From Hymenobacter sp. DG25A (GTDB taxonomy: Bacteria; Bacteroidota; Bacteroidia; Cytophagales; Hymenobacteraceae), in NCBI RefSeq assembly GCF_001280305.1, contig NZ_CP012623.1, positions 806,001 to 870,000 of the forward strand: 64,000 nt of DNA, written 5' to 3'. Both the position numbers and the translations under genes were made by a program. Positions 34,881 through 43,353 of this stretch are shown here, in pieces. Under the pieces are notes generated by a model. The model did not search any database, was not told the DNA's origin, and saw nothing but the letters and a program-made list of their open reading frames with translations. Positions within the stretch are counted from its first letter, which is position 1. Each line of letters opens with the position of its first letter.

Positions 34881-35576
34881 ATGCCTGCTCCCGTGCTTAT
34901 TGCCTTTGATGCCGATGACACCCTGTGGCCCAATCAGCCGCACTTCGACTACGCCGAGGCGCAGCTCTACACGCTGCTCACGCACTACGCCGATGCCGGT
35001 ACGCTGGGCCGCCATTTCTACGAGGTGCAGCGCCAGAACATGCACCTGTTCGGCTACGGCGCCAAGTCGTTTATGCTGTCCATGATTGAAACCATCATTC
35101 AGCTGACCGAAGGGGCCGTAACCGGCACGGAAATCCACCATATTCTAACCGAAGGCAAACGCCTGCTCGACTTCCCCATTGAGCTGCTGCCTGGCGTGCC
35201 GGAAGTGCTGAACACCCTGCGCCAGCGCGGCCAGCGCCTGATGCTGCTCACCAAAGGCGACCTGTTCGACCAGGAAAGCAAGCTGGCCCGCTCCGGCCTC
35301 GGCGACTACTTCGACCACGTGGAGATTGTAAGTGAAAAGAACGAGGCTACCTACCAGCGCATCCTCAGCCGCTACCAGGTGCTGCCGGAGAATTTCATCA
35401 TGATTGGCAACTCCCTGAAGTCGGACATTCTGCCGGTGGCGCGCCTGGGTGCCCGCGCTGTACACGTGCCCTACCATACCACCTGGGCCATGGAAGAAGT
35501 GCCCGCCGAGGAGCTGGCCGGCATACCATTCCATCGGATTACAGCCTTATCAGAAGTACTGCAGCTGTTGAAATAA
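34881..35576 (+). CDS. HAD-superfamily hydrolase
   Basis: A 232-residue phosphatase of the haloacid dehalogenase superfamily. Motif I is FDADDTLWPN (nucleophile and acid Asp). Motif II is LLTKGD. Motif III/IV region is SEKNEATYQRIL and IGNSLKSDILPVARLGARAVHVPY. The start at ATG 34881 places motif I directly after MPAPVLIA, the usual arrangement; a longer frame overlaps the divergent gene and lacks support. The cap is of the small helical type. The substrate is unknown. Confidence 0.92.
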   Translation: MPAPVLIAFDADDTLWPNQPHFDYAEAQLYTLLTHYADAGTLGRHFYEVQRQNMHLFGYGAKSFMLSMIETIIQLTEGAVTGTEIHHILTEGKRLLDFPIELLPGVPEVLNTLRQRGQRLMLLTKGDLFDQESKLARSGLGDYFDHVEIVSEKNEATYQRILSRYQVLPENFIMIGNSLKSDILPVARLGARAVHVPYHTTWAMEEVPAEELAGIPFHRITALSEVLQLLK

Positions 35577-35586
35577 GAAAACAACG

Positions 35587-35676
35587 GTCATGTCGAGCGT
35601 AGTCGAGACATCTCGCGTGCTGACGTTGCAGTGGTATACTACACTAGCGAGATGCTTCGACTGCGCTCAGCATGAC
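35587..35676. repeat. Intergenic inverted-repeat element, subfamily 1 copy A
   Basis: A 90-bp element with ends GTCATG...CATGAC. Its ~30-bp arms (GTCATGTCGAGCGTAGTCGA... and the complement of GTCATGCTGAGCGCAGTCGA...) pair at about 25 of 30 positions, around a core containing GTGGTATAC. It lies between two convergent genes. A decayed half copy with GTCAGCACGCGA and TTCGCCTCTGCATGA follows at about 35692-35730. Confidence 0.9.
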
Positions 35677-35755
35677 AATTACTATTGTAATGTCAGCACG
35701 CGATAGTCTTTGGGTTCGCCTCTGCATGAGAGCGTTTCAATTTTAATGCTTCCCT

Positions 35756-36520
35756 TTACTCACCCTCCAGCCAGCTTTTCACGGCCCCGGCTTTTTCGCG
35801 GCTTACCAGTACCTCATCAGCTGGGGCGGGATGTAGATCCAGCTTTAGCTTGCCGTTAAAATGAGGGTGCAGGCGCTGCACGGCTGGCAACTGGGCAATA
35901 AACTGGCGGTTGAGGCGGAAGAACTGGTGAGCATCCAGCACCTGCTCCAGCTGCTCCAGGGTGTAGTCTATCAGGTAGCGCTGGCCGCTGCGGGTTACCA
36001 GCGTCACGGTTTCGTGGCGGCTCTGAAACCAGGCAATATCGGTGGTATGAATGGGCAACAGCTGCTCGCCCTGGCGCACCAGAAAACGGGTTTTGGGCGC
36101 CGGGCTGCTGGCTGAGGTATTCAAGAGCGGCTGCAATTGCTGGGCTACCTCCGAGGCGGCCGGGCGGTGCCACTGCCGCAGCTTTTGCAGGGCCGCCTGC
36201 AACTCCGTCAGCTTAATGGGTTTCAGCAGATAGTCTACGCTGTGGGTTTTAAACGCCTGCAGGGCATACTGATCATAGGCGGTGGTGAAGATAACCGGGC
36301 TGGAAACCACCAGCTGATCAAACACATCCAGACTGATGCCATCGGCCAAATGAATGTCGGCCAGAATCAGGTCGGGGGCGGGGTGGGTTTGCAGCCACTC
36401 CACGGCGCCGGTTACGGTATCCAGCTGGGCTACTATCTGCGCCTCGGGCGCGGCCTGACTAAGCAGGCGCTGCAGCCGCTCAGCGGCGGGGTATTCATCT
36501 TCGAGTATTAAAACGCGCAT
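35756..36520 (-). CDS. LytTR-family response regulator (second system)
   Basis: A 254-residue regulator with receiver phospho-acceptor D55 (LILADIHLADG), FTTAYDQYALQAF and YLLKPI, then a LytTR DNA-binding domain (about 150-254; FLVRQGEQLLPIHTTDIAWF, FRLNRQFI). It is 5 bp downstream of its kinase gene. It is clearly paralogous to the regulator at 33353-34141, with the receiver segments nearly collinear, which suggests duplication of a whole kinase-regulator pair. It is followed by an intergenic inverted-repeat element. Confidence 0.94.
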   Translation of the reverse strand: MRVLILEDEYPAAERLQRLLSQAAPEAQIVAQLDTVTGAVEWLQTHPAPDLILADIHLADGISLDVFDQLVVSSPVIFTTAYDQYALQAFKTHSVDYLLKPIKLTELQAALQKLRQWHRPAASEVAQQLQPLLNTSASSPAPKTRFLVRQGEQLLPIHTTDIAWFQSRHETVTLVTRSGQRYLIDYTLEQLEQVLDAHQFFRLNRQFIAQLPAVQRLHPHFNGKLKLDLHPAPADEVLVSREKAGAVKSWLEGE

Positions 36521-36525
36521 AGATT

Positions 36526-37563
36526 TCAGGCTGTGCCCGCCAGGGAATGAGCGTTAGCGGTGGCCGGGAGGAGCGGCAAATGAACGGTGAAGTCGGTGGC
36601 CGTATCCAGCACCTGCACGGGTAGCTGCGGAGCCAGCAGGGCATACCTTTCCCGGATGTTGCGCAGCCCCATGCCGGTGCCCGGGGCCAGGGTAGTGCGG
36701 GGGCGGCGGACGTTGTGCACCACCAGCCAGCCATCGTGCGCCGATACTTCTACCTGGAGGGGATACTGGCGGGAAGCTTCGTTGTGCTTGAGCGCATTTT
36801 CCAGCAGGAGCTGCACGCTGAGCGGGGCTACGTGCTGGTCCAGCAGCGTGGGTGGTACCTGTATTTCAACCTGCAGATTATCGCGCAGACGGGCTTTTTG
36901 CAGCGCTACGTAAGCTTCCACAAACGCCAGTTCGTCTCGCAGGGGCACGGTGCTTTGTTCCCGGCTCAGCAGCACGTAGCGGTATACATCGGCCAGCTGC
37001 TCCACAAACTGCTGGGCCGGCTCATTCTCGGGCTCAATAAAAGCCGAGAGAGTATTGAGGGAGTTGAAGAGGAAGTGCGGATCCAGCTGCTGCTGCAGGG
37101 CTTCCAGCTGGGCCCGCTGACTGGCACTTTGCAGCTGCTCGGCGCGGCGCACGTTTTCCTCCCATTGCCGGAAAAAATTCCAGCTTTCGTAAATCAGCTG
37201 CACCACCACCGTCGGTACCATATTCAGCCCGAATTCAAAGAAAAAAGTGGGAATGCTGAGCTGCCCGCCATGGCTGTGGGCTTCAATGGAGCCCAAAACC
37301 AGCGTAACGACGGCCGTAATCAGGGTGTTGATAATGGCCAGCAGCCACAGCCGCTTCCTCGTTTGCTCCACCCGCGGATAGCGCCTGAACAAGTACCGCC
37401 ACAAAGCCCGCCCGGTCAGCCAGAAGCAGGCCGTAAAGCCCATCGATATCGGCCAGGCTATCAGAAACTGCGTCAGGGAAGAAATGTGCAGCAGGCCTCT
37501 TGGTAGCATGACCAGGATCGAGAGAATGGGGATTCCCAGGAGCAGAAAGCGGCGGTCATTCAT
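36526..37563 (-). CDS. LytS-type sensor histidine kinase (second system)
   Basis: A 346-residue membrane kinase starting at ATG 37563 (MNDRRFLLLGIPI). Four hydrophobic helices are followed by the kinase core LQQQLDPHFLFNSLNTL with H163 as the phospho-acceptor, LQLLLENALKHNEA (N box) and GTGMGLRNIRERY (G box). No extracellular sensor domain is present. A TACATTTG -7 element lies only 5 bp before the ATG, so the mRNA may be leaderless or have a very short leader. It forms an operon with the LytTR gene. Confidence 0.94.
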   Translation of the reverse strand: MNDRRFLLLGIPILSILVMLPRGLLHISSLTQFLIAWPISMGFTACFWLTGRALWRYLFRRYPRVEQTRKRLWLLAIINTLITAVVTLVLGSIEAHSHGGQLSIPTFFFEFGLNMVPTVVVQLIYESWNFFRQWEENVRRAEQLQSASQRAQLEALQQQLDPHFLFNSLNTLSAFIEPENEPAQQFVEQLADVYRYVLLSREQSTVPLRDELAFVEAYVALQKARLRDNLQVEIQVPPTLLDQHVAPLSVQLLLENALKHNEASRQYPLQVEVSAHDGWLVVHNVRRPRTTLAPGTGMGLRNIRERYALLAPQLPVQVLDTATDFTVHLPLLPATANAHSLAGTA

Positions 37564-37568
37564 ACCGG

Positions 37569-37576
37569 CAAATGTA
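37569..37576 (-). promoter_or_regulatory. Promoter -7 element abutting the kinase start codon
   Basis: On the minus strand TACATTTG, 5 nt, then ATG. An exact TAnnTTTG match. If used, transcription would begin at or near the A of the start codon. Confidence 0.45.
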
Positions 37577-37637
37577 GAAGAATATGGGAGCTGGCGTGGT
37601 GGCGGCAAGGTGCTGTTTTTGTCAGATAAAGTTGCCC

Positions 37638-37729
37638 GTCATGCAGAAGCAAAGCCGAAGCATCTCGCTAGTGTGGTATACCACCACAACATCAGCACGC
37701 GAGATGCTTCGGCTTCGCCTCTGCATGAC
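37638..37729. repeat. Intergenic inverted-repeat element, subfamily 1 copy B
   Basis: A 92-bp element with ends GTCATGCA...TGCATGAC. Arms of 31 bp (left GTCATGCAGAAGCAAAGCCG...) pair at 29 positions. The core includes TAGTGTGGTATACCAC, shared with the other subfamily 1 copies. It lies between the hydrolase stop and the kinase start. Confidence 0.9.
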
Positions 37730-37758
37730 GTTCCTTTACCCAAAACATCCATGTGTTA

Positions 37759-38703
37759 TTAACGGCGGGGCAGCTTGCGCACAAACCCCTGTACAGCCTG
37801 GTTAAACTCTTTGGGGTTGTCCAGGAACGGCATGTGCTTGCCCGGTAGTACCACTACGCGCTGCTGCGGGAACCGGAAGGACTTATAGTGCTCAGGGCCG
37901 GTCATGTAATCCTGCTGGCCGGTGAGCACCAGTACAGGCATGGTAAGTGAAGCCGTAGCCGGGGTGAAGTCCTGCACGTAGCGGCCGGGAGCCTTGAACA
38001 TATTGGCGGCGAAGTCGTGGTTGCTAGTCTGGTCTTTCATCACGCGGTTCACGCGGGCAGCGGTGGAATCGGAGGCGTACTGCAGCTGGTTGTATAGCTT
38101 TTGCTGCTGCAGCATGGCCAACACCATGAAGTAGCGCTGGGGTAGGGGCGCGGCGGCATCCAGCGGCGGACGAGTAGCAGCAGGCAACAGGTTGTAGCCG
38201 TAGGAGGTGGTGCTTTCCATGGCGGCTGGCAGGTTCAGAATGCTGTTCACCAGAATAAGCGCCTGCACGTGTTGGGGATACTTCTGAGCGTAAGCCGTGG
38301 CAATAATGCCGCCGAAGGAATGCGCCATTACTACCCATTTTTCCAGGTGCAGCTGCTGGCGTATTTCTTCCAGATCCTCTACCTGCCGCTCCAGGGAATA
38401 GTTGAGCTTAGCGTCGCTGGCCGAGCGGCCACTACCGCGCTGGTCCACATAAATCATTTGGAGCTTTTCTTCCAGGGGCTGGCCGGCCAGCTTCTCAAAC
38501 CCGTAGCTGCCGGCCCCGGGGCCGCCGTGCACAAATACGCATGGCGTGCCTTTACCCGCTACCCGCACATACAGCGCCACCCCATCAGAAGTAGTAACCG
38601 GCGTTGTGCCATTGGTTAGCGCGCTGGCCTGCAATTGCAGCGGCTGGCTGAGCAGGAACATCAAACCAAACAAAACCAGGGCGGAGCGGAAGAGAGAGTT
38701 CAT
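37759..38703 (-). CDS. Exported alpha/beta hydrolase, proline-iminopeptidase-like
   Basis: A 314-residue serine hydrolase with an N-terminal signal-like segment (MNSLFRSALVLFGLMFLLSQPLQLQA), hence probably periplasmic. S33-family features are the oxyanion HGGPGAGS, YVDQRGSGRS, the nucleophile elbow MAHSFGG, LVLTGQQDYMTG (acid Asp) and PGKHMPFLD (catalytic His). The start at ATG 38703 begins the signal peptide; the longer frame reaches into the upstream gene. It is 43 bp after the membrane-protein gene on the same strand, probably co-transcribed. Confidence 0.88.
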   Translation of the reverse strand: MNSLFRSALVLFGLMFLLSQPLQLQASALTNGTTPVTTSDGVALYVRVAGKGTPCVFVHGGPGAGSYGFEKLAGQPLEEKLQMIYVDQRGSGRSASDAKLNYSLERQVEDLEEIRQQLHLEKWVVMAHSFGGIIATAYAQKYPQHVQALILVNSILNLPAAMESTTSYGYNLLPAATRPPLDAAAPLPQRYFMVLAMLQQQKLYNQLQYASDSTAARVNRVMKDQTSNHDFAANMFKAPGRYVQDFTPATASLTMPVLVLTGQQDYMTGPEHYKSFRFPQQRVVVLPGKHMPFLDNPKEFNQAVQGFVRKLPRR

Positions 38704-38746
38704 AAAGGAGGAAAGTGAGAGTACAAGAATGGACACTAGAAGACGT

Positions 38747-39592
38747 TTAGCGAAGCGCAATAAAGGGCTGACCGTGGAGGGCCTGCACAAAAAGGAAGGC
38801 TACCAGCCCGGCGTAGCAGGCCGCCCCCAGCCAGGTAAGCAGCACGGCGCGCCGGGGTAGGCGCCGGGCCAGCCACCAGCCCAGTAGGGGCACCACTTGC
38901 AGGGCATGCAGGCCCAGGAAATGGGCCAGGCGTAAGTCGCCGGCGCGGGTGCTCCAGCCCAGGCCCGGCAGGCCGGGGCCGCCATCGGGGGCACCTACGG
39001 TGTGCTGGTTCAGGTGAATCATCATCCCGCCCAGTACACTGCCAATGAGAAACAACAGCAACCCCAGGCGCACGCCCCACACATAGCCGGCCGCGCCATA
39101 GGGGCGGTAGCGCCACACCAGCCACACTGCCGCTACCGTGGCCAGCGTGTTTACCGTAATCATGATGCCCATCACGCTGAACAGCATACCGTCGAAGGCG
39201 GTGGCGGCGTTGAAATGGGAGGAGGTGCCGCGGGCGGCCTGAAGGTAGATGCAGCCAATTTCGGCCACCATGCTCAGGGCCACCGCCCAGCTAATGCGGC
39301 GCACGGCCCGTTGGGCCGGAGCCGGTAAATCGGCCAGCAGCCAGCCCAGCGTCCATACATAGACAATAACCGACAGGCAGAATTTGATGGGCTTTACCCA
39401 AACCGGCAGGCCCGTTACCGTGCGGCTATCAAACGGCAGGAGCACCACGGCCAGCAGCAGCAATGCCACGTTCATCCAGCCAACCCAGGACAGCACCGGG
39501 TTTACCTGGTGCAATACCCGCAACCCCTGGCGTACCCGGCCAGGAATGGATGAGGTATTTACCGGCGAGGCAGAAAAGGAAACTGTAGTCAT
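38747..39592 (-). CDS. Multi-pass membrane protein of unknown function
   Basis: A 281-residue integral membrane protein with about seven or eight hydrophobic helices (VGWMNVALLLLAVVLLPFD, FCLSVIVYVWTLGWLLADL, MGIMITVNTLATVAAVWLVW, GVRLGLLLFLIGSVLGGMMI). Histidines in MMIHLNQHTVG and LAHFLGLHALQVVPLLGWWLARR sit at helix ends and could bind a cofactor, but this is speculation. It has a well-spaced promoter upstream and probably heads an operon with the exported hydrolase. Confidence 0.8.
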   Translation of the reverse strand: MTTVSFSASPVNTSSIPGRVRQGLRVLHQVNPVLSWVGWMNVALLLLAVVLLPFDSRTVTGLPVWVKPIKFCLSVIVYVWTLGWLLADLPAPAQRAVRRISWAVALSMVAEIGCIYLQAARGTSSHFNAATAFDGMLFSVMGIMITVNTLATVAAVWLVWRYRPYGAAGYVWGVRLGLLLFLIGSVLGGMMIHLNQHTVGAPDGGPGLPGLGWSTRAGDLRLAHFLGLHALQVVPLLGWWLARRLPRRAVLLTWLGAACYAGLVAFLFVQALHGQPFIALR

Positions 39593-39624
39593 AGCCGTAA
39601 GCAGTTAGGGGCAGTTGAATGAGT

Positions 39625-39653
39625 CAAAACTAGCCTGCCAACTGACCCGGCAA
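39625..39653 (-). promoter_or_regulatory. Promoter TTG-N18-TAGTTTTG
   Basis: Seen on the plus strand as CAAAACTA (39625-39632) and CAA (39651-39653). Exact -7 match with normal spacing, 32 bp before the membrane-protein ATG. Confidence 0.7.
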
Positions 39654-39754
39654 TAGTGGAAAAAGGGTGAACCGCCCGCCAGCCCGGGCGAACCGTAAGC
39701 GCCGGCCGGCGAAGTGTATTGCGGGCCGGCATACAGCAGCCCGGGTTGGCTGCT

Positions 39755-39762
39755 TACCTTTG
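39755..39762 (+). promoter_or_regulatory. Promoter -7 element close to a start codon
   Basis: TACCTTTG, 7 nt, then ATG at 39770. An exact match to the -7 consensus. It implies a start of transcription at or next to the ATG if functional. Confidence 0.45.
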
Positions 39763-39769
39763 TGGCGTT

Positions 39770-40444
39770 ATGAAGGAAGTATGGTGCAGTCTGCTATTGA
39801 TGCTGTGGGCCGTGGCCGCGCAGGCCGGCCCCGGGGCCGATAGCAGCCGAGTGCGGCAGGCCCACCGGCGCCTGGTGTTTCAGTTCGACCAGCGCTTTTC
39901 CCTGCTCAACCAGAAAGTAGTGGGCATCAATGGCCTGAAGCTGGGCGTGGAATGGCGCGGCCGGCTGCGCACCGGCCTGGGCTTTTACATGCTCAGCGGC
40001 GGCGTGCCCACCCGCGCCCCGCTGCCGCCCACCATGCCCGCCGGCACCCGCGACGAGCTGCGTTTCCGCTACGGCGTGGCCTACGCCGAATACGTGCTCA
40101 TCGGCACGCCGCGCTGGGAGCTTAGCACGCCCACCCAGCTGGGCGTGGGCCGCTACTACGCCCGCTACCAGCAGCCCGATGGGCAGGTAACACGCACTCC
40201 CAAACGTAATATTTTCATTGTAGAGCCCTCCGTGGCCGGGCATGTGCGCGTGTTCCGTTGGGTAGGATTGGGCGCAGGTGTCGGCTACCGCCAAATGATG
40301 TTCATTGATGATGAGCTGGAAAACGAATTGAGCGGCCTCATCTTCTTCGGCCGCGCCAAGCTCTTCCTCGGCGACTTCTACAAAATTGTGCGCGGCCGCC
40401 AGCCATTATTCACTCAGGAAGGATTGAAGCGGAAGAGGAATTGA
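39770..40444 (+). CDS. Exported beta-barrel-like protein of unknown function
   Basis: A 225-residue product with a signal peptide (MKEVWCSLLLMLWAVAAQAG). The mature chain shows alternating aromatic and glycine strands (LKLGVEWRGRLRTGLGFYMLSGG, RFRYGVAYAEYVLIG, TPTQLGVGRYYARYQ, VGLGAGVGYRQMMF) typical of a small outer-membrane beta-barrel. No family name is recognised. A strong terminator follows, then a cluster of inverted repeats. Confidence 0.8.
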   Translation: MKEVWCSLLLMLWAVAAQAGPGADSSRVRQAHRRLVFQFDQRFSLLNQKVVGINGLKLGVEWRGRLRTGLGFYMLSGGVPTRAPLPPTMPAGTRDELRFRYGVAYAEYVLIGTPRWELSTPTQLGVGRYYARYQQPDGQVTRTPKRNIFIVEPSVAGHVRVFRWVGLGAGVGYRQMMFIDDELENELSGLIFFGRAKLFLGDFYKIVRGRQPLFTQEGLKRKRN

Positions 40445-40466
40445 AAATCCAGGGATTTCGAGAAAT

Positions 40467-40504
40467 AAAAAAGCCCGCCGCTCTTATGAGCAGCGGGCTT
40501 TTTT
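40467..40504 (+). terminator. Terminator after barrel gene
   Basis: Arms 40467-40483 and 40488-40504 (AAAAAAGCCCGCCGCTC and its near complement, one mismatch), loop TTAT, ending in a T-run. Confidence 0.9.
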
Positions 40505-40521
40505 ATTAAGAGTTATAGTAC

Positions 40522-40659
40522 GTCATGTCGAGCGTAGTCGAGACATCTCGCTAGTGTGGTATACCCTAGCAACGAAGCAGTAGAGATGCTTCGACAGGCT
40601 CAGCATGACAATACTACCACAACATCAACCCGTCATGTCTCGACTACGCTCGACATGAC
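40522..40659. repeat. Intergenic inverted-repeat element, subfamily 1 copy C plus extra arm
   Basis: A full element lies at 40522-40609 (GTCATGTCGAGCGTAGTCGA ... CAGCATGAC) with the TAGTGTGGTATACC core. An additional, isolated palindromic arm follows at 40632-40659, which is the inverse of the left arm. The block lies between convergent genes. It shows one complete unit and one reduced to a single arm. Confidence 0.9.
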
Positions 40660-40683
40660 GGGCTGAAGGTAAAGTCCTACTCC

Positions 40684-41046
40684 TTAATTCCCACGTGCCG
40701 GGCGGCGCAAGACAAACAGCGTGCGGATCGGCTCTTTGTTCACTTTCGGCTGCTGATACATCTGCACCACTTCCCAGCCCAGCTTGCCCATATAGGTAAG
40801 GGCACTGACGTGGGTGGCAAACACCTGCAGCTTGCCGGCCTCGCGCTGGGAAAGGGTGCCGCCGCCCAGCTTCTCAAAACCATAGCCGAAATCCACGTAA
40901 ATGTCGCCGGCTTTGTCGTCGGTGGTGGAGAAGAGGTTGTCGGTGGTGAGCATTTCGCAATACTCGTAGCGGCCGGCAGTTTGTGCAGTGGCGCGCAGAG
41001 TGCCCAGGGCCAGCACCAGCGCAGTCAGGATGAGTAGTTTTTTCAT
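40684..41046 (-). CDS. Small exported protein of unknown function
   Basis: A 120-residue product starting at ATG 41046 with signal peptide MKKLLILTALVLALGTLRATAQ. The mature part (YEYCEMLTTDNLFS...YVDFGYGFEKLGG...ALTYMGKLGWEVVQMYQ...TLFVLRRP) has the short alpha/beta look of DUF4177-like proteins, where a LGWEVVQ segment is typical. Role unknown. A terminator for the upstream peptidase gene sits just before its start. Confidence 0.78.
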   Translation of the reverse strand: MKKLLILTALVLALGTLRATAQTAGRYEYCEMLTTDNLFSTTDDKAGDIYVDFGYGFEKLGGGTLSQREAGKLQVFATHVSALTYMGKLGWEVVQMYQQPKVNKEPIRTLFVLRRPARGN

Positions 41047-41075
41047 GGAAGGCAACATGGAGAGTTTCGGAATAA

Positions 41076-41110
41076 AAAAAGGCCGGCTGGTGATTCCAGC
41101 CGGCCTTTTT
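41076..41110 (-). terminator. Terminator of the dipeptidyl-peptidase gene
   Basis: A perfect 15-bp inverted repeat AAAAAGGCCGGCTGG (41076-41090, complement 41096-41110), loop TGATT, with a T-run on the minus strand. It lies 5 bp after the stop. Confidence 0.92.
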
Positions 41111-41115
41111 CAGGG

Positions 41116-43260
41116 TTAGTTATGCAGTGGCAGGAAGGAATACTTGCGGCCGTACTCCAGCATCTGCTGGGCAAAGTCCGTGGGGTATTCCACCTTCACA
41201 TCTACCATTTTGCCTTCCTGCATCACAGGCACCAGCTTGGGCTGGATAAAGCCGGCGTAAGGGGCAATGTTCAGCTTGGAGTAGCGGGCCAGCACTTCCT
41301 TATGCAGGGTGGGGTCTACCTTCACGCCGTAGGTTTCAATCAGGTTTTTGGCGGCGGCGTAGTCGCCTTCGCTGGTGAGGCGCTGGGTTTCGCGCAGCAG
41401 CTGGCCGAACAGGGTGCGCAGCTTGGCGTAGTCGTTGATGTGCACGAAGGTTTTGCCGTCGCGCGTCACCATCTCTACCACCTTGTCTTTCTTGCCTTTT
41501 TCAAACACCCATTTGGCCACCATCTGGCGGTTGCGCATGTGCGATTCTTCTACGGTTTCGCCGGGGGTGAGGCGCACCAGCTGGGTCATCAGGCCATTGC
41601 GCATGTAGTTATCGTACTCGGCCTTGCCTACTTCCAGGCTTGGCATCACGCCCAGCTGCACCAGCTTTTCGTCGAGCAGGTAATACAGGGCTACCAGATC
41701 AGCGCGGCCTTCCTCAATGGCGGAGGCGTAGCTTTTCAGCGTTTCCTTGGTGGTGCCCACGCCGGGGTTAATCTGGCCCGATGCGTGGCCGATTACCTCG
41801 TGCATATCGGTGTGCAGCTTGCCGGCCAGGGAGCCATACTGACGGGCCCGGTTTTTCTCGGCTTCATCATAGGCAAACTCATCCAGCATGCCGCCCGCGT
41901 TGGCACGGTCGTAGGCATCTACAATATTGCCCAGGCTCACGGATTTAGAGCCATGCTCCTTGCGTATCCAGGTGGCGTTGGGCAGGTTAATGCCGATGGG
42001 CGTGGCCGGGGCCGCGTCGCCGGCTTCCACCACAGTAGTAATCACCTTGGCCGTGATGCCCACCACGTTTTTCTTCTTGTTTTCGGGCTTGATAGGGGAG
42101 TTGTTCTCGAACCACTGGGCCTCATCGCCAATAGCCTTGATGCGCTTGGTAGCCTCCAGGTCCTTAAACGACACCACCGACTCATAGGAAGCGCGGTAGC
42201 CCAGCGGGTCGCCGTACACTTCAATAAAGCCATTCACCACATCGGTTTCCGACTGGGTATCATGTACCCAGGCAATGTTGTAGGCATCCCACAGCTTCAG
42301 GTCGCCGGTGCTGTAGAACTGGATGAGCTTGGTGAGGGCGGCGCGCTGCTCAGGCGTTTCGGCCACGTCCAGCGCCTTATTCAGCCAGTAGGCTACCTGC
42401 GTGAGAGCCGGGCCGTACATGCCGCCTACTTTCCACGGCACCTCCACAATGTTGCCGCGCTTGTCTTTCATCAGCTTCGAATTGAGGCCGTAGGAAATGG
42501 GGCGGGTATCTTTTTTGTTGATTTTCTTGGCGTAATAAGCCTCTACTTCGGCCTGGGTTACGCCTTCGTAGAAGTTGTTGGCCGAGGTGGCTACCAGATC
42601 CTTACCGGCTTCCTGGTTTACGCGCTTGGCGGCCAGTTTCGCATCAAATAGAATGGGCGTCATGGTGGCCACAAACTTGGCCGGAGTTTCGCCGGGCAGC
42701 AAAGGCAGCGCCTGCTCGTTTACGCTGTACACCAGGTTTTTGAAGTAATCGGGAGTAAACTCCGGTACAAACTTGCGGGTGGAGTAGTGATGATGGATAC
42801 CATTGGAAAACCACACGCGCTTGGCGTACACGTTAAAGCGCGTGGCCTGCTCTACTTCCTGGGTGTTGGTAGTAGCAGCCAGGCGCTCCTGGTTGGCTTC
42901 CCAGAGGGCTTCCACGGTGCGGCGCACCCGCAGGTTTTCCTTGTAGTTCTGGTCGTAGATAATGTCGCGGCCACTCAGCGCCGCTTCATACAAATAGTAG
43001 AGCAACTCTTTTTGCTGGGGCTCCAGCTTCTCAAAGCCAGGTACTTCGTAGCGCAGAATGCGCAGGTCGGCAAACTGCTCGCTTACTACCTGAAAAGGGG
43101 TGGCTACCGGAGCCGCGGGTGTGGCGGGTGCCGGAGTAGCGGGCGTAGCCGGAGCGGTGGTAACTTCTGGGGTGGTAGTAACGGTGGGCGCTGAGCTGGC
43201 ACAGCCGCTAAGCTGGGCCGCTACCAAAAAGGCCGCAGCCGATAAGAGAGGACGGGACAT
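41116..43260 (-). CDS. Dipeptidyl-peptidase III (M49) lipoprotein
   Basis: A 714-residue zinc metallopeptidase that removes dipeptides from peptide N-termini. The zinc motif is HEVIGH (H487, E488, H492) and the second motif is EEGRAD, with E517 the likely third ligand. The N-terminus has the lipobox LSGC after MSRPLLSAAAFLVAAQ, so the protein is lipid-anchored, unlike cytosolic eukaryotic relatives. A Thr/Ala/Pro linker follows. I start at ATG 43260; an upstream in-frame ATG would bury the signal peptide. A terminator closes the gene. Confidence 0.94.
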   Translation of the reverse strand: MSRPLLSAAAFLVAAQLSGCASSAPTVTTTPEVTTAPATPATPAPATPAAPVATPFQVVSEQFADLRILRYEVPGFEKLEPQQKELLYYLYEAALSGRDIIYDQNYKENLRVRRTVEALWEANQERLAATTNTQEVEQATRFNVYAKRVWFSNGIHHHYSTRKFVPEFTPDYFKNLVYSVNEQALPLLPGETPAKFVATMTPILFDAKLAAKRVNQEAGKDLVATSANNFYEGVTQAEVEAYYAKKINKKDTRPISYGLNSKLMKDKRGNIVEVPWKVGGMYGPALTQVAYWLNKALDVAETPEQRAALTKLIQFYSTGDLKLWDAYNIAWVHDTQSETDVVNGFIEVYGDPLGYRASYESVVSFKDLEATKRIKAIGDEAQWFENNSPIKPENKKKNVVGITAKVITTVVEAGDAAPATPIGINLPNATWIRKEHGSKSVSLGNIVDAYDRANAGGMLDEFAYDEAEKNRARQYGSLAGKLHTDMHEVIGHASGQINPGVGTTKETLKSYASAIEEGRADLVALYYLLDEKLVQLGVMPSLEVGKAEYDNYMRNGLMTQLVRLTPGETVEESHMRNRQMVAKWVFEKGKKDKVVEMVTRDGKTFVHINDYAKLRTLFGQLLRETQRLTSEGDYAAAKNLIETYGVKVDPTLHKEVLARYSKLNIAPYAGFIQPKLVPVMQEGKMVDVKVEYPTDFAQQMLEYGRKYSFLPLHN

Positions 43261-43353
43261 ACGTAGAATAAGGGGATGAACTAACAGGCAAACAGACTGC
43301 GGGCTTAGCGCAAAGCAACACATTCCCGGCCCCGAAAACAACCAGCCAAGGCC

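Noticed and set aside
41122..42651. Long open frame (509 codons) opposite the dipeptidyl-peptidase gene
   Set aside because: Antisense shadow of a certain M49 gene; its composition follows from codon usage of the real gene.
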